Below, piece by piece: positions 38,686-51,010 of a stretch of DNA of 64,000 bases. The notes under the pieces were generated by a model. It was given only the letters and a program-made list of their open reading frames with translations, did not search any database and was not told the origin of the DNA. The DNA lies in assembly GCA_963556495.2 (NCBI GenBank), contig OY747713.1, forward strand, positions 50,935,828 through 50,999,827, written 5' to 3'. Both the position numbers and the translations under genes were made by a program. Every line of letters starts with the position of its first letter. The stretch's first letter is position 1. Source of the DNA: Valencia hispanica (Eukaryota > Chordata > Actinopteri > Cyprinodontiformes > Valenciidae).

Positions 38686-40300
38686 GTTATGTGGTTTGAA
38701 TAGTAGAGTGGTTATGCGTACCACTGAAACATACTGGTCACAAAGGAAACCTTGAGTAAGAGTTGTTTCTGGGGACCACTGCAAGAGGCATTCTTTAGAC
38801 AACTTTTTGTGGTGGGTGGAGCAGATAAACAGAGCAGCCTGGAGCATGAAAGAAATAAAAAAAACTTTAAGAGCAGAGTATATAGCCCCCTGTCCTCAAG
38901 TGCAGCTTACCATATTTGCATCTCAACTCTGTGCTTTGAAGATTCAAGCATTTCTCTAGGTCTGGGTAGCATGAATTTCTGTTCCTTTACTTCCAGACTG
39001 CCTGATGTCTACCTTCCATGTTCTGTGTATACCTGTGCTGCACTTTAGAAAACACAAAAAATTAGTCTGAGGTTAAAGGTTATGCTAAATCATCTGTTCA
39101 GCTCATGATCATTCGCCATAAGTGAAAGAGAATAATTGGAAAGCTGTTTGTGTATTTGCTGCATTTATGCCAACTGAAACGACAGCAACATCTTAGCCAT
39201 TGAGGAATTAGAATGATTAAAAACTGAAAGGCTCATCTTGCACTCTTAGTATGACAAATTTCCAAACTCTAAGAAAAAGCGCATTTTAAGTACCTTTCTG
39301 AATAGTCCAAGGAAAAATCAAAGCAATAAAATGAGGAATGTTTCCACCATGCAGAAAATGTGCACATTTCATGTGCGCAAGTTAATTATGCCACTTCACA
39401 GGAGCTTGTGAAAGGATAAGGAAAGCAGCATAAATTTAGCTGTAATCCAAGCAGGCAGAACTCATTTGCAGGGATGGTCTTATCTGGGCACTGCAGCTTT
39501 CTCACAAAATTAACCTTGGATATTTGGGCCCAGTTCAGCCAGCGTTTGATTCTCTCTCTCTCTATCTCCCCTTCTCTCTCTTTTTTCTCTTTCTTTCAGT
39601 CACGCACGTTCTCTGCAAACAAACCCTTCCCTTAAAATCAGCACGCCCCCCCCCCCCCCCTATTCCCTCTCGGTTTGTCTATCTGAGTGTCTTACATTGT
39701 CTGAGACCAGAGTTGATCACTGAAATTGATGACTTAGTTAAATATATACATACACGACAGACAGACAGACAGGTGCACGTTGGTGAGTGCTTAGGGTGAA
39801 TGGTGCTGTAGTGTAAAGCACTTCGAGTGGTCAGTATGACTAGAAAAGTGTTATATAAATTCAGTCCATTTACCATTTAATCTACTGGTAAGCTGTGAAA
39901 TTTATGGGCAGCTGTTCTTAAGAGAACCCTCAATGCTGACTAAAAAACACCCAGCACCAAGGAGAGAGACATAGTCTGCACCATCAGCTTTGTCAAGCCT
40001 GATCAATTTAGTTGTAATGTTTCTGTTGGGCATGTTTTTTATTATTCAGTTTTAATCTTTGTTTAAAGTTCCAGCAAAGTTTTTCATCTTGTTTTTCCTC
40101 ATCTCACAACATCACATGGTCAGCATTACTAAGATATATTCTTTAATATTTTGTTTTTGAGTGATCCAAATGTGGTAAACCAACGAATGCCATGGGACGG
40201 ATACAGCAGCTGTTAAGGTCAAGATACCTATTCAGGTTCATTCAGAGATGACTGAACAGGTTTTTTTATTATTATCCACAAGTAAGGTATTTTTATTGTT
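38686..40300. other. Mostly unique non-coding DNA with small repeats
   Basis: No gene recognised. A C16-type homopolymer at about 39646-39660, an (ACAG)n run near 39757-39770, and an L2-group tail at about 39780-39880 (GTAAAGCACTTCGAGTGGTC ... ATTCAGTCCATTTACC) are present. The ORFs here have no motif. Confidence 0.5.
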
Positions 40301-40459
40301 TTAATGAGCAGAGGTGTCAAAAGTATTCACATTCAATGCTCAAGTAGAAGTATAGATACTATGGTTTAAAAAGAATTTTGTACAAGCTGAAGTATCAAGT
40401 CAAGTTTTTACTCATGTAATAGTAAAAAAGTACTGGATTCAAAACTACTTAAAGTGTAA

Positions 40460-41432
40460 AAGAATAAAGCTTAAGCCACACCTCCTCCTAAAACATTATG
40501 ATTATAATGTTGTGTAAAAATGTTAATATTGAAACATTTGGGATACACTAGGCTACCTGTTTCAGCTGCATACATGTCCATTATAATTTATAGATTTTAG
40601 TGGAATGCAAATGCATTAAATAACCATTTGTGAACTACTGAGCATTAATACATGTTCGATTTAGTTTAAGATATGACTAGTTGCCTATAAATATTGTAAT
40701 GCTGCATTTGCCTGAGTCTCTACCTCTAGCATTTTTGAACTCAGCAACATATGTCTGCTTTCTCCTGGCTGGACTGTGAAGTGGTTTGTGTAATACACAG
40801 CCAGAGGTCTACTACACAAAAAAAGAAAAATCCGCATTTTAAGTCATCAGGTATGACCTACATACACAGTTTGATTTTTTTTATTTTTTTATTTTTTGTT
40901 TAATTATTGAAGTTTGAAGTTAATTTATTTTGCACAACGATAAGATAGAAAACAAAAAGATAAGGAAAAAAAAAGTGCAAGGTAGAGGCAAGAATCCCTA
41001 TAGAGCTTATACAGAGCCTCTACCTATATTAAGCTTCACAAGTTGTTAGAATAGAATAACTATAAAAACGACAAAAAACCATAAAAATAAAACAAAATTC
41101 TTATGTTACAAATAGTTGGAAATAAAATAAACGTGTGGATGTGTGTGTGTGCGCACATGCATGTGCACATGCACGTGCGTGTATGTGTGTGAGTGTGCGC
41201 ATGTGCGGCCCTTAAACTGGTCTTATGAGTTAAAAGATTTAGAGGAGTTTAAAGAGGAAAACTGTATGAAACTATTAAATTGATCATTCTAGATTACTGT
41301 ACCTCTGTATTTTAAGGAAAATTGATCAAGTGTGGTACGAGGTTGAAGTCTTGTCAGTTTTCTAGTATTGTGTTTATGTAATTGTGAATTGACTTGGAAA
41401 TAGTCACTGAAAGGTTTGGAACATACATATAT
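40460..41432. other. Interior of the hAT element, no gene
   Basis: T-rich and A-rich runs near 40875-40990 and a (TG)n/(CATG) microsatellite at about 41133-41205. No coding motif. Confidence 0.45.
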
Positions 41433-42620
41433 TTAAAGATGAAAATGCTTATTTGATATATATTGATGTGAAAAATTGTCATCGAGTTTTTTGATAAGGG
41501 GAGAAGAAGGATCTAGTCGTTTTGAAAATGTGGCAGTTCTAACAAATCTTTTCTCTACTAGATACATGCTATGGAGGTTGGATGTACTGGCCCAAACAAT
41601 ATTGCAGTATATGAGGTGTGGATAAATTAAGCTGTAATATAAAGTGAGAAGACAGCTCTGATTAACCAAGTCACGAATTTTCCTGATGACACCAAGGGAT
41701 CTGGTAACTTTACCATATACCAGGTTGATGTGCTCTTTCCAGCTTAATCTTTCATCAACCAGTACTCCTAGAAATTTTGTGGAAGTAACCTGAGAAATTT
41801 CTGATTCATTATTTATAATTTTAGTGGGGTCTTTGCAGTATTTCTTGTTTTTGTCAGTAAACCGTGTCATGTTATCAACTTTTTACTTTCTGTAACACAG
41901 AAAGGACTCATATCAGATCTTCTGTTCCTTCTGTGTTTCTGCTCTGTCTTCTCAAGCCCCCAGACGGTCGTGGCAGATGGCCGCTCCTACTGAGCCTGGT
42001 TCTGTTGGAGGTTTCTTACTGTTAAAGGAGGGTTTTTCCTCTCCACCGTCGCTACATGCTTGCTCAGTATGAGGGATTGCTGAAGGATTGCTGTTGTTGG
42101 CAAGTCTGCATCAACGGGGCCCAACCTCACGCCAATGACTGACGCAATCTGCTGGGATTCCTTAAATAGGAAACTTTTTAACTGAATGTTTGTATAAATG
42201 TATTAAAATGACTTATTTTTAAGTGCCTTGAGTTGACATCTGTTGTGACTTGGCGCTATATAAATAAACTGAATTGAATTAAATATAATAAAATTTGACT
42301 TATTCATATTTAAAGATAATTTATTAGCTTGAAACCATTTTGACATAAGTTTCATGTCACTCTGAGATAACATCGGAGATGAGAGAATTGAGATTTTTGT
42401 CAAGATTACATTAGTCATCAGCAAAGTGTATTGGAAATAAGGTGGATGATACAGCTTGAAGATTATTAATATATATGAGGAACAGCAATGGTCCCAAAAT
42501 AGAACCTTGACAGACTCCACACATTATTTTTGTCCTGCTAGATACTGAACCATTTCCAGATACATATTGTTCTGTATCATAAAAATAGTTGACCAGCCAT
42601 TTTAAGGGTTGTTCTTAAAA
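41433..42620 (-). pseudogene. Non-LTR reverse transcriptase fragment, split by an L2 tail
   Basis: Minus-strand pieces read CGVCQGSILGPLLFLIYINN (about 42540-42480), then WFQANKLSLNMNKSNFIIF (42360-42295), and after an L2 tail the 145-codon frame 41870-41433 with STKFLGVLVDERLSWKEHI, VTRSLGVIRKIRDL and YPHLIYCNIVWASTS. This is the palm/thumb part of a jockey-superfamily-type LINE; the clade is not settled. The catalytic xADD region is damaged and the frame changes several times. Confidence 0.75.
41868..42285 (+). mobile_element. L2-type LINE 3' UTR inserted in the RT fragment
   Basis: Same sequence as 61760-62171 (GTTATCAACTTTTTACTTTC at the start, GGCGCTATATAAATAAACTG and AATTG repeats at the end). 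5'-truncated; opposite strand to its host LINE. Confidence 0.85.
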
Positions 42621-42779
42621 ACCACAGTGCTTCAGTTTTTTAATTTAAAAAGACAGGGAGATTATGACTAAAGATAGATCAATATCTATACAGTTTTCTT
42701 TCCTTCTGTTTGTCACCAGGTGTATAAAATATGAAGCATATATGTATAAATAAAAAATAAAAAATAGTATCACTAAAAG

Positions 42780-43111
42780 TTTTACAACCTTAGCACAGAC
42801 AGAATTGTGCAGACCCCTGCAATATCTAACCCCCCTAATGCCGAGTTCATACCGCACATTTTGTACAGACAGGCCTGAAGCTTGTACGGACAGGCCTGAA
42901 GCTTGCACAGCCTGCCACTTGCTGAGCAAAAAAAGAGCACGTGGGCGGGGCTTCCTCTGTTGCCAGATGTTTTAAACAGTGGAGGATCATATCGAGAGAG
43001 TGGCTTGGCTTTATTTGGTAAATAAAGCTAAACAACATCGTCGCCGTTTGTTGAGAGGTGTTCTGAGTTTGGAGAGTTTAACCATTTGCTCCAGGAGCTG
43101 CGTATTGATGA
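42780..43111. mobile_element. Possible PIF/Harbinger transposase exon fragment
   Basis: The plus strand near 43018-43105 reads RRRF-like basic residues and EFGEFNHLLQELRIDE, resembling the N-terminal segment of Harbinger nucleases. Upstream, an 18-19-bp unit ACAGACAGGCCTGAAGCTTG is tandemly duplicated (42866-42905). It is truncated by the CR1-like tail at 43112. The call is weak. Confidence 0.3.
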
Positions 43112-43992
43112 ATTCAATTCAATTCCAAAATACTTTATTGATCCCAGAGAAAAATTAAGTGTTGGTATAGCTCATATAATTAATTCTTTAAGGAGTTGTT
43201 GCAGATGATGATGGCTGTGGGCAGGAAGGATTTCCTGTAGCGGTCTGTATTGCAGCGAAACTGAAGAGGCCTCCGACTGAAGACGCTCTGTTGTTGAATG
43301 ACTGTCTCATGAAGAGGATGCTCAGGGTTGTCCATAATTTTTAAGATTTTATGAAGAATCCGTCTTTGCATTATCATCTCCAGATGTTCCACAGTCGTCC
43401 CAAGAACAGAACCAGAACCTTCTTTATCAGGTTGTTTAGCCTTTTTAAATCCCTGGCTCTGATGCTGCTACCCCAACAGATGACAGCTGAAGAGATTACA
43501 CTCTCCACAACAGACTTGTAGAAGATCTCCAGCATCTTGCTGCAAACCTTGAAGGACCTAAGCTTCCTCAAGAACTACAGTCTGCTCTGTCCCTTATTGT
43601 AGACGGTTTCACGGTTGCGCCTCCAGTCTGTGGTCAAGGTGAACTCCGAGGTATTTATACTCCTCAACCACCTCCACTTCTTGTCCCATGATGGAAACAG
43701 TTTTTGTCTTATCCCTGTTTCTTCTGAAATCTACAATCATCTCCTTTGTTTTGTTCACATTCAAGGTGAGACGATTGTTTCCACACCATGTTACAAAGCG
43801 GTCCACCATCTGTCTGTATTCAGCTTCTTGTCCATCTCTGATACACCCGACAATTGCAGAGTCATCTGAGTATTTCTGCAGATGACAGGTCTCTGATTTG
43901 TACTGGAAGTCTGAGGTATACAGAGTGAAAAGGAATGGTGAGAGTACGGTTACCTGTGGTGCTCCTGTGCTGCTGACCACCTGGTTTGACAC
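43112..43992 (-). pseudogene. CR1/Rex1-like LINE, 3' half
   Basis: Minus-strand frames in order: PFLFTLYTSDF, YSDDSAIVG (catalytic box), WCGNNRLTLNVNKTKEMIVD, EEYKYLGVHLDHRLE, then FKVCSKMLEIFYKSVVESV, CWGSSIRARDLKRLNNLI and MDNPEHPLHETVIQQQSVFS...YRKSFLPTAI, ending in the AATTCAATTCAATTCC tail near 43112. It is 5'-truncated and broken into three frames. Confidence 0.85.
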
Positions 43993-45107
43993 ACAATTCT
44001 TTTAAAGTAGCACTGCTACTTTAAATGTGTAGTGACGTCACTACAATGAGATGCTCTGATTGGTTGATGCTCAGGGTATGGTGCTGAAAGTTCAGCTAGC
44101 TTAACTTCTGCGTGGTTGGCTTTTGCCACTTTGAAGCTTGGAAAGCAGCAAAAGCACAAAAAGCACCGCAGAGACTCTGGCAGCCCTCTGACGCCCTCAA
44201 CCATAGACTTATTAACATGTAATCTTGCCGTTCTGGGAAGTGTCAACGGGCCTTTAGAGGCTCCCGGACCTCATCTTGGGAGCCACTGTTCTAGAGGCTG
44301 AATCCGCGCTGGAGACTGGAACTAAAGGCTAAATTTCAACCAAAGTTTTCAAATCAGGTAACATTTCTCTGATTGAAGTGATTATAAGTCAAAAAGACTC
44401 TCTGAATCCAGTTTCCTGTCTCTTCAGCAGCAGGAAATGTTGTAGCATGCGTTCTTTTGCACTGGTGTTGGGACAACACCGGGCTCTTTCACCAGACTCA
44501 TTCCAAAGCCTCCCGGTCTGAGCTTGTGCTCAGATGGTTTTGGTCATTTCCACCAGGCAGAAGAGGTCAGTAGTTAAATAAAACAGTCATGACACTTCAT
44601 CTGAAATATGCAGCCTTAGCCGGTCGGTGTATTGTTCATACATACCTCCGGACAATGTTCTGAGAGTAAAGACAGATTATTGCATCTTTTAGCCTTCTCC
44701 CAAGAAACTCTGCACCCCCTGGACCCTCTGCACCTTCCAGAACCTCCCTGTACTTTGCTTCTCGACTCAACGCACCCTCCTTTTAAGCCCCATTTCGTGC
44801 CCTTGTAACACACAAGCTATTTGATAGGAGACAGTTCTCCTAGCAATGTATTCTAACAACTTCAAGAATTCACTTTATCAGCTAGATATTAAGCTTCAAC
44901 CTGCCTTTCTGACTTTAGACCCTGATTATTGTAAATATAACATCACATTTTATATTCCATCATTCTCCATTACCTCATAGCATCACGACATGCACATCAC
45001 CTTCAACATTCCATCATATTACACATTACCTCATGTACTCTCATGAAAGAATAATGTGTGGGTACGTGCCATATTCCTACAACAATCGCTTCATGGGAAT
45101 CTTTTTA
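43993..45107. other. Unassigned stretch with two short palindromes at its left end
   Basis: 44001-44025 is a 25-nt palindrome (TTTAAAGTAGC...GCTACTTTAAA) and 44030-44043 is the perfect palindrome TAGTGACGTCACTA, which contains a CRE-type TGACGTCA. No coding motif in the remainder. Confidence 0.45.
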
Positions 45108-46036
45108 TACAGTGGCTTGCAAAAGTATTTGGCCCCCTTGAACTTTTCCACATTATGTCACATTACAGCCACAAACATGAATTAATTTTATTGGAATTCC
45201 ACGTGAAAGACCAAAACAAAGTGGTGTACATGTGAGAAGTGGAACAAAAATCATACATGATTCCAAACATTTTTTGCAAATAAATAACTGAAAAGTGGGG
45301 TGTGCGTAATTATTCAACCCCCTGAGTCAATATTTTGCAGAACCACCTTTTGCTGCAATTACGGCTGCCAGTCTTTTAGGGTATGTCTCTACCAGCTTTG
45401 CACATCTAGAGACTGAAATTCTTGCCCATTCTTCTTTGCAAAACAGCTCCAGCTCAGTCAGATTAGATGGACAGCGTTTGTGAACAGCAGCTTTCAGATC
45501 TTGCCACAGCTTCTCGATTGGATTTAGATCTGGACTTTGACTGGGCCATTCTAACACATCAAATCAAATCAAATCAAACTTTATTTATAAAGCGCTTTTC
45601 ATACAAGAAGTTGCATCACAAAGTGCTTTACAGATTTAAAAGCATGGTCACAGTTATACCCCCCTCCCCCCAACCGATCTCCCATGCACACACACAGTTA
45701 AAAGAAAAAGTAAAAAAGGACATTGGGCCGAGTGTAGATGAACCATGCAAGGAAACTCCATCAGAGGAGCCATCTGCCCCGGCAGCGGTAGATTAACAGC
45801 AGCAGCCGAGGCACCGACACAGGGCACCCAGTGGAGGCAAGGCCAAGACCCCCACCTCCACCCAAGCTCCACCTGGAGAGCACCCAGGGAGCCACAGCCG
45901 ACCACCGCTCCCGGGGCAGAGGGCTCCCACAGAGGAAACACTGGAACGGGGATTAAGATAAATTAAAGTATAAAAATAAACAGTAAATTAATGTGCTAAG
46001 ATTAAATAGTAAAACTGATAAAAATATAATCATATA

Positions 46037-48304
46037 CAGTTTTTCTCAATTGCTAAAACACTAAACCCTATTGTCTGAACCAAATGCTCAGTTGCCTGAA
46101 CACACTGATTGAATCAATCACTCCTTTGGCAAAACCATAAGCACGTTTCACCAGTTTAGACACAACTTGTCAACACATTTTCATTGTGATGCACCTGTGC
46201 TGCAGAATGGTGAGCACAAGTGACAAAAGTAAAACACAATGAAAGCACAGGTGTCACCAGTTGAACACAACAACTCAAAATTGATCACACTTGTGGCTAA
46301 TGATGTGAGGGAACATATAAGCCAGTTCAGAGAGCACTGGTTTGTGAGGTCTTACAATGGATAGAAATCTGAGAGGAAGAGTCTGTGTGAGAGGTGGTCA
46401 GCAAAGACAAATCACAGTAATATCTGATGAAATCAGAGCTACTGTGATTGACCATGTTCTTGTCCATGGTATGAGCATGAGGGAGGCTGGACAAAGGGTA
46501 CAACCAAACCTCAGTAGATTCACTGTGTCCACCATAAGCCGAAGATTTAGAGAAGAGAACAGGTAATTACCTTTTTTTTTTAATTATAGTGTACTATGTA
46601 AATGCTGACAGCAATTACCGTAAGACATACTATATACTGTATCACAGTATACTGTAAGTAAATACATGTTCCAGTACACCACTGTACCAATGTACTGTAG
46701 TATTGTAATGGAGGGTTGGTCTAACTGTTTGTAGGCCTAGTATTCCATGTATATTTTTTGTAACTCCATGTTCTCTTTTTGTAGAATTGGAAGACTGCCA
46801 CATGGGGGTGGCAGGACAGGTATGTTCTCCCCACCCCAAGAGACCCTAATTGTTGATATGGTCCGTGACAATGCCATTAAACTGCGTGAAATTCAGCAGA
46901 AGATCATTGAGGACCATGTAAATTTTGAGGGTATGAACACTGTCAGCCTCTCTACTGTTGATCGTGTCCTCAAGCGCAACAGACTGCGCATGAAACAGCT
47001 ATACAGAGTGCCTTTTGACCGCAACTCAGACAGAGTAAAAGAGCAAAGATTCCAGTATGTACAGGTTGGCATACATCCAAACACATTCAATGTTGATTAC
47101 TGTAGTGATTTACTGTAGTGGCCTAAATCACTTTCCGTATCACTTACAGAACTATATCTATTTCTACAGAGGGTTTTTGAACTGGATGCAATGGAAAGAC
47201 CCCATGAATACATCTATATGGATGAAGCTGGGTTTAATCTCACCAAAAGGAGAAGGAGAGGCCGTAATGTGATTGGCTATTGTTGGTGTTCCTGGGCAGC
47301 GTGGTGGCAATGTCACATTATGTGCAGCCATCAGCAATCATGGGGTTGTCCACCATCATGCCAACCTGGGGCCCTACAACACTCACCAGCTCCTCATTTT
47401 CCTCAATAACATGCGAGATGTTCTGTTGGGGCAGCAGGATGAGCATCCCATCTATGTTGTTGTTTGGGATAATGTGAGTTTTCACAGAGCCCTCCAGGTT
47501 AGAGAATGGTTCAATATGAACCAACATTTTATCAATCTTTGCCTTCCACCGTACTCCCCTTTCCTAAACCCCATTGAGGAATTCTTCTCCTCATGGCGGT
47601 GGAAGGTATATGAACGCCAACCTTACACCAGGGTAAATCTCCTGCAAGCCATGGGACTTGCCTGTGGTGACATAGGTGTGGAGGCATACCAAGCCTGGAT
47701 ACGGCATGCCAGGGTTTTTTTTCCCCGTTGCCTGGCCAGACAAAATGTGGCCTGTGATGTGGATGAAGTCCTATGGCCTGACCCAGTACGGAGACATGAT
47801 TATGTGGCTGAATAATTCACTTGTTTGTATTTTTTGTACTTTATTTACAGTATACATAGGCTTACTGTACACAAGTGGCAAGCACATATGATTTCTGTTT
47901 GTTTTTAAAAGTGATACAGTACATGTAAATGCACTAGATTTCTGTTTTGTCTTTTTGTACAAGTGCTAAATGCACTTTTCTTTTTTGCAACTTGCATTTA
48001 GCCTACAGTGAACAATAAACATTTATTTCTCCAGCTTCATGTCCTGAGTATTGTGTTTTCTATTTTTCTACGTAGTGTTTAGTGACTGTTCAGTAATGTT
48101 TTAAATTTTGATTGATTCGGGGCACGATTTGACAACATAGTTCAGTTTTGAGCACAGATTGAACTGTTTTGAGGTGATAGTTTGGTTTTGCAAGAAGAGT
48201 CTGAGGTTTTGTGAATGTAGCTTGAAAATTGGGTTTTGTGTTCACAGTTTAGAGAAAAGGTGAGCTGCTTTCAAGAAATGGGTTTTAGCAATCGAGAAAA
48301 ACTG
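46037..48304 (+). mobile_element. IS630/Tc1-mariner-superfamily transposon (DD35E)
   Basis: Terminal repeats CAGTTTTTCTCAATTGCTAA / CAGTTTTTCTCGATTGCTAA, flanked by TA at 46035-46036 and 48305-48306. 2,268 bp, with one three-exon transposase gene. It is the innermost and least damaged element of the nest. Confidence 0.9.
46357..47815 (+). CDS. IS630-like DD35E transposase, three exons, one frameshift
   Basis: Exon 1 46357-46562 (MDRNLRGR...), intron 46563-46784 (GT...TTTTTGTAG), exon 2 46785-47064, intron 47065-47169 (GT...TTTCTACAG), exon 3 47170-47815. Exon joins keep the frame (ENR|IGRLPHG; QYVQ|RVFELD). The N-terminal two helix-turn-helix regions would bind the TIRs. Catalytic residues: D in YMDEAGF, D in VVWDNVSFH, E in NPIEEFF, with 35 residues between the last two. 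A frameshift near 47270 (exon 3 is one base off a multiple of three) breaks an otherwise complete gene of about 375 residues. Confidence 0.8.
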
Positions 48305-48343
48305 TAAAACATGCAGAGCAATTAAACAAACAGTAATAAATAA

Positions 48344-51010
48344 TCAGTTAAAAACTAGGCTAAAAAGGTGAGTCTTGAGCCTGCTCTTAAAAACATGAAC
48401 ATTCTCTGCGGCCCAGAGATTCTCTGGCAGCCTGTTCCAGAGGTGAGAGCCATAAAACTGGAAAGACGCCTCGCCATGAGTGTGTGTCCTGACTTTTGGG
48501 GTGACAAGGAGACGGCTGCCAGAAGAGCGCAGAAACCGCGAAGGTTTATATGGTAAAAGCAGTTCAGAGAGATAAGAAGGCCCAAGACCATTAAGACACT
48601 TAAAAACCATTTAAAGAACCTTAAAGTCGATCCTGAAATGTGCGGGGAGCCAATGCAATGATTTTAAGACCGGTGTAATGTGCTCCCGCCTCCTGGACTT
48701 CGTCAGGACACGTGCTGCTGAATTTTGTAGTAGTTGTAAACCCGATATACTCTTTTTGCGAAGACCAGAAAGCAGGGCATTATAGTAATCAATTCTACTG
48801 GAGATAAATATATGTATATCAGTGTCTCCGTATTGGCTCGAGAGAGAATGGGGCGGACTCTGGCGATGTTCTTTAGTTGATAAAAACCTATATTAGGGAT
48901 ATTTTTTATGTGAGGAATAAAAGTCAGCTCAGAGTCAAAAATCACGCCCAGGTTCTTCACTTGTAAGGAGGGATTAAAAGACAGTGATTGTAGTTTTGGT
49001 AAAAGTTTCTCTCTCTGAGCCTCAGGACTAAAACTTCAGTTTTGTCCTGGTTGAGCTGGAGAAAGTTTTCTGCCATCCAGGATTTAATGTCTAAAATGCA
49101 GTTAAAAAGTGCATCCATTGGCCGTCTGTCATCAGCATAACTGTGAAAGTTGACTCCATGTCTTCTGATGACACTGCCAAGAGGGAGCATATACAGGTTA
49201 AAAAGCACTGGGCCTAAAATCGAACCCTGGGGCACACCACATGTAATCCTATGGACCCTAGAGGAGCAGGTATCTAAACTTACCATAAAAGTCCTGTCTG
49301 TGAGATAGGATGTGAACCATTTGTGAACAGCACCAGAGAGGCCAATCTGTTTTAAACAGGTTAAAAGAATAGTGTGGTCTACTGTATCGAAGGCAGCGCT
49401 TAGATCCAGTAGAACCAACACTGTCACCTTCTGAGCATCATAATTTAATCTAAAATCATTTTTAAATCTTTAGAAGGGCCGTCTCTGTGCTGTGGTTCAC
49501 CCTAAAACCAGACTGAAATTTCTCCAGGACATTTTGCTCATTAATAAAATCATTTAGTTGAATTAAAAAAACTTTTCTAAAATTTTGCTTAAAAAAGGTA
49601 AGTTAGATACCGGTCTAAAATTGTTAAAATCATTAAAATCTAAATTGCTCTTGTTCAACAGGGGCCTCACTACCGCCCCTTTAAAGGCGGCAGGAAAGAC
49701 CCCCATCTGAAGGGAGCAATACATCATGGTTAAAATCTCATCTCTAAAAGATCCATAAAATTGCTTAAAAAAGGAAGTGGGAATCGGGTCCAAAACACAT
49801 GTGGTGGGCCACACTGAGGAGAAAACTTTATCAAGAGTCCCAGCTTCTACCAGGACAAAACTGTCCAGCATTTCCTCTGGTAAAGACACACAAACAGATT
49901 TGTCTAAAACCATGTTACTCTGAGAAGATAAAATCTTACATCTGATGGTGTCTACTTTCCCTCTGAAGTGGTCTGCGAAAATAAAGAGTAAAGGGGTTTT
50001 TAGGAAATGCAGTAGTAGCTCTGTTAAAAAGTTTATCAATGGTGGAAAAAAGGATTTTGGAATTATTTTTATGTTCCGAGATGATTTTGGAGAAGTATGA
50101 ATTTCTTGAATTTCTTACTGCATTGTTGTATAATTTGAGAAGATTTGTGTATATTTGATGGTTTATTGTGGTTTTACTTTTCCTCCATTTTCTCTCTGCC
50201 GCCCTACAATTTCTCTTCATTTTTCTGAGGTTTTCATTTTTCCACGGCGTTGCAGCTTTAGATTTTAAACTTTTAACTTGTAGTGGAGCAAGCCGGTCAA
50301 GAGTGGACTGAAGCCTTCTGTTAAAATCCTTGACAATAAAATCACAGGGGGCAGGTAAAACAATAGGAGGATTCTTTTTAAAAATTTCCAGAAAACCTGC
50401 AGCCACTTCAAGGGTTAGATGGCGCTTCCTTACAGTTCTCACAGAGGTCTCCTGCTGAATAAAACGGATTATGTTAAAAAACACACAGTAGTGGTCAGAG
50501 ACAGCCAAGTCAACAACAGAGGACACACGGGTGGACAGGCCATGCGTGATGACCAAGTCCAGGGTGTGTCCTTTGTTGTGAGTCGGCTGCATGACATGTT
50601 GGCTAAAATCCATATAAGGATGTTTAAAAAATCTGTTGATAAAAGATCTAAAAGGTTTTCTATATGTAGATTAAAATCACCAGCTAAAATGATCCTTTCA
50701 AAGGAGTTGTGCAAAATTGATAAAAACTCTGAAAAATTCTTGAATAAAAAGTGCACTCTTTTTAGGAGGCCTATAAATTGTGAGACATAAAATCTGAGGA
50801 GTGCTAAAAACATTTGCATCATATTCAGAAGTAAAATAGTTATCAAATAAAACAGGTTTGGCGGAAAGTGTTGATGAACTTATAAAAGAAGTTCCACCTC
50901 CCCTTTTGCTACTCCTCGTAGAATAAGTGAAGTTCACATTAGGTGGGGAGGCCTCTGTAAGAACAACAGGGGCATCTGCACAAGTTTCCGTTAAAAATAA
51001 ACAATGAAGA
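48344..51010 (-). pseudogene. L2-type LINE ORF: endonuclease and reverse transcriptase
   Basis: From right to left on the minus strand: endonuclease pieces (FTYSTRSSKRGGG, TIYRPPK, ILAGDFNLHIE, HTLDLVITHG, VSDHY), a linker, then reverse transcriptase (VLDPIPTSFFKQ, NFRPVSNLPFLSKILE, LLDLSAAFDTVDHTIL, CGVPQGSILGPVLFNLYM, HSYADD, FLQLNQDKTEV, MKNLGVIFDSELTF) and the C-terminus (GPSYLSELL, FYGSHLWNRLPENLWAA, FKSRLKTHLFSLVF). It is spread over at least five frames. Domain order and motifs match L2/Maui-type LINEs of fish. Confidence 0.88.

Noticed and set aside
47065..47169. Reading this as a frameshifted coding part of the IS630-like transposase
   Set aside because: Canonical GT and AG borders and exact phase-0 rejoining of conserved protein fit an intron better.
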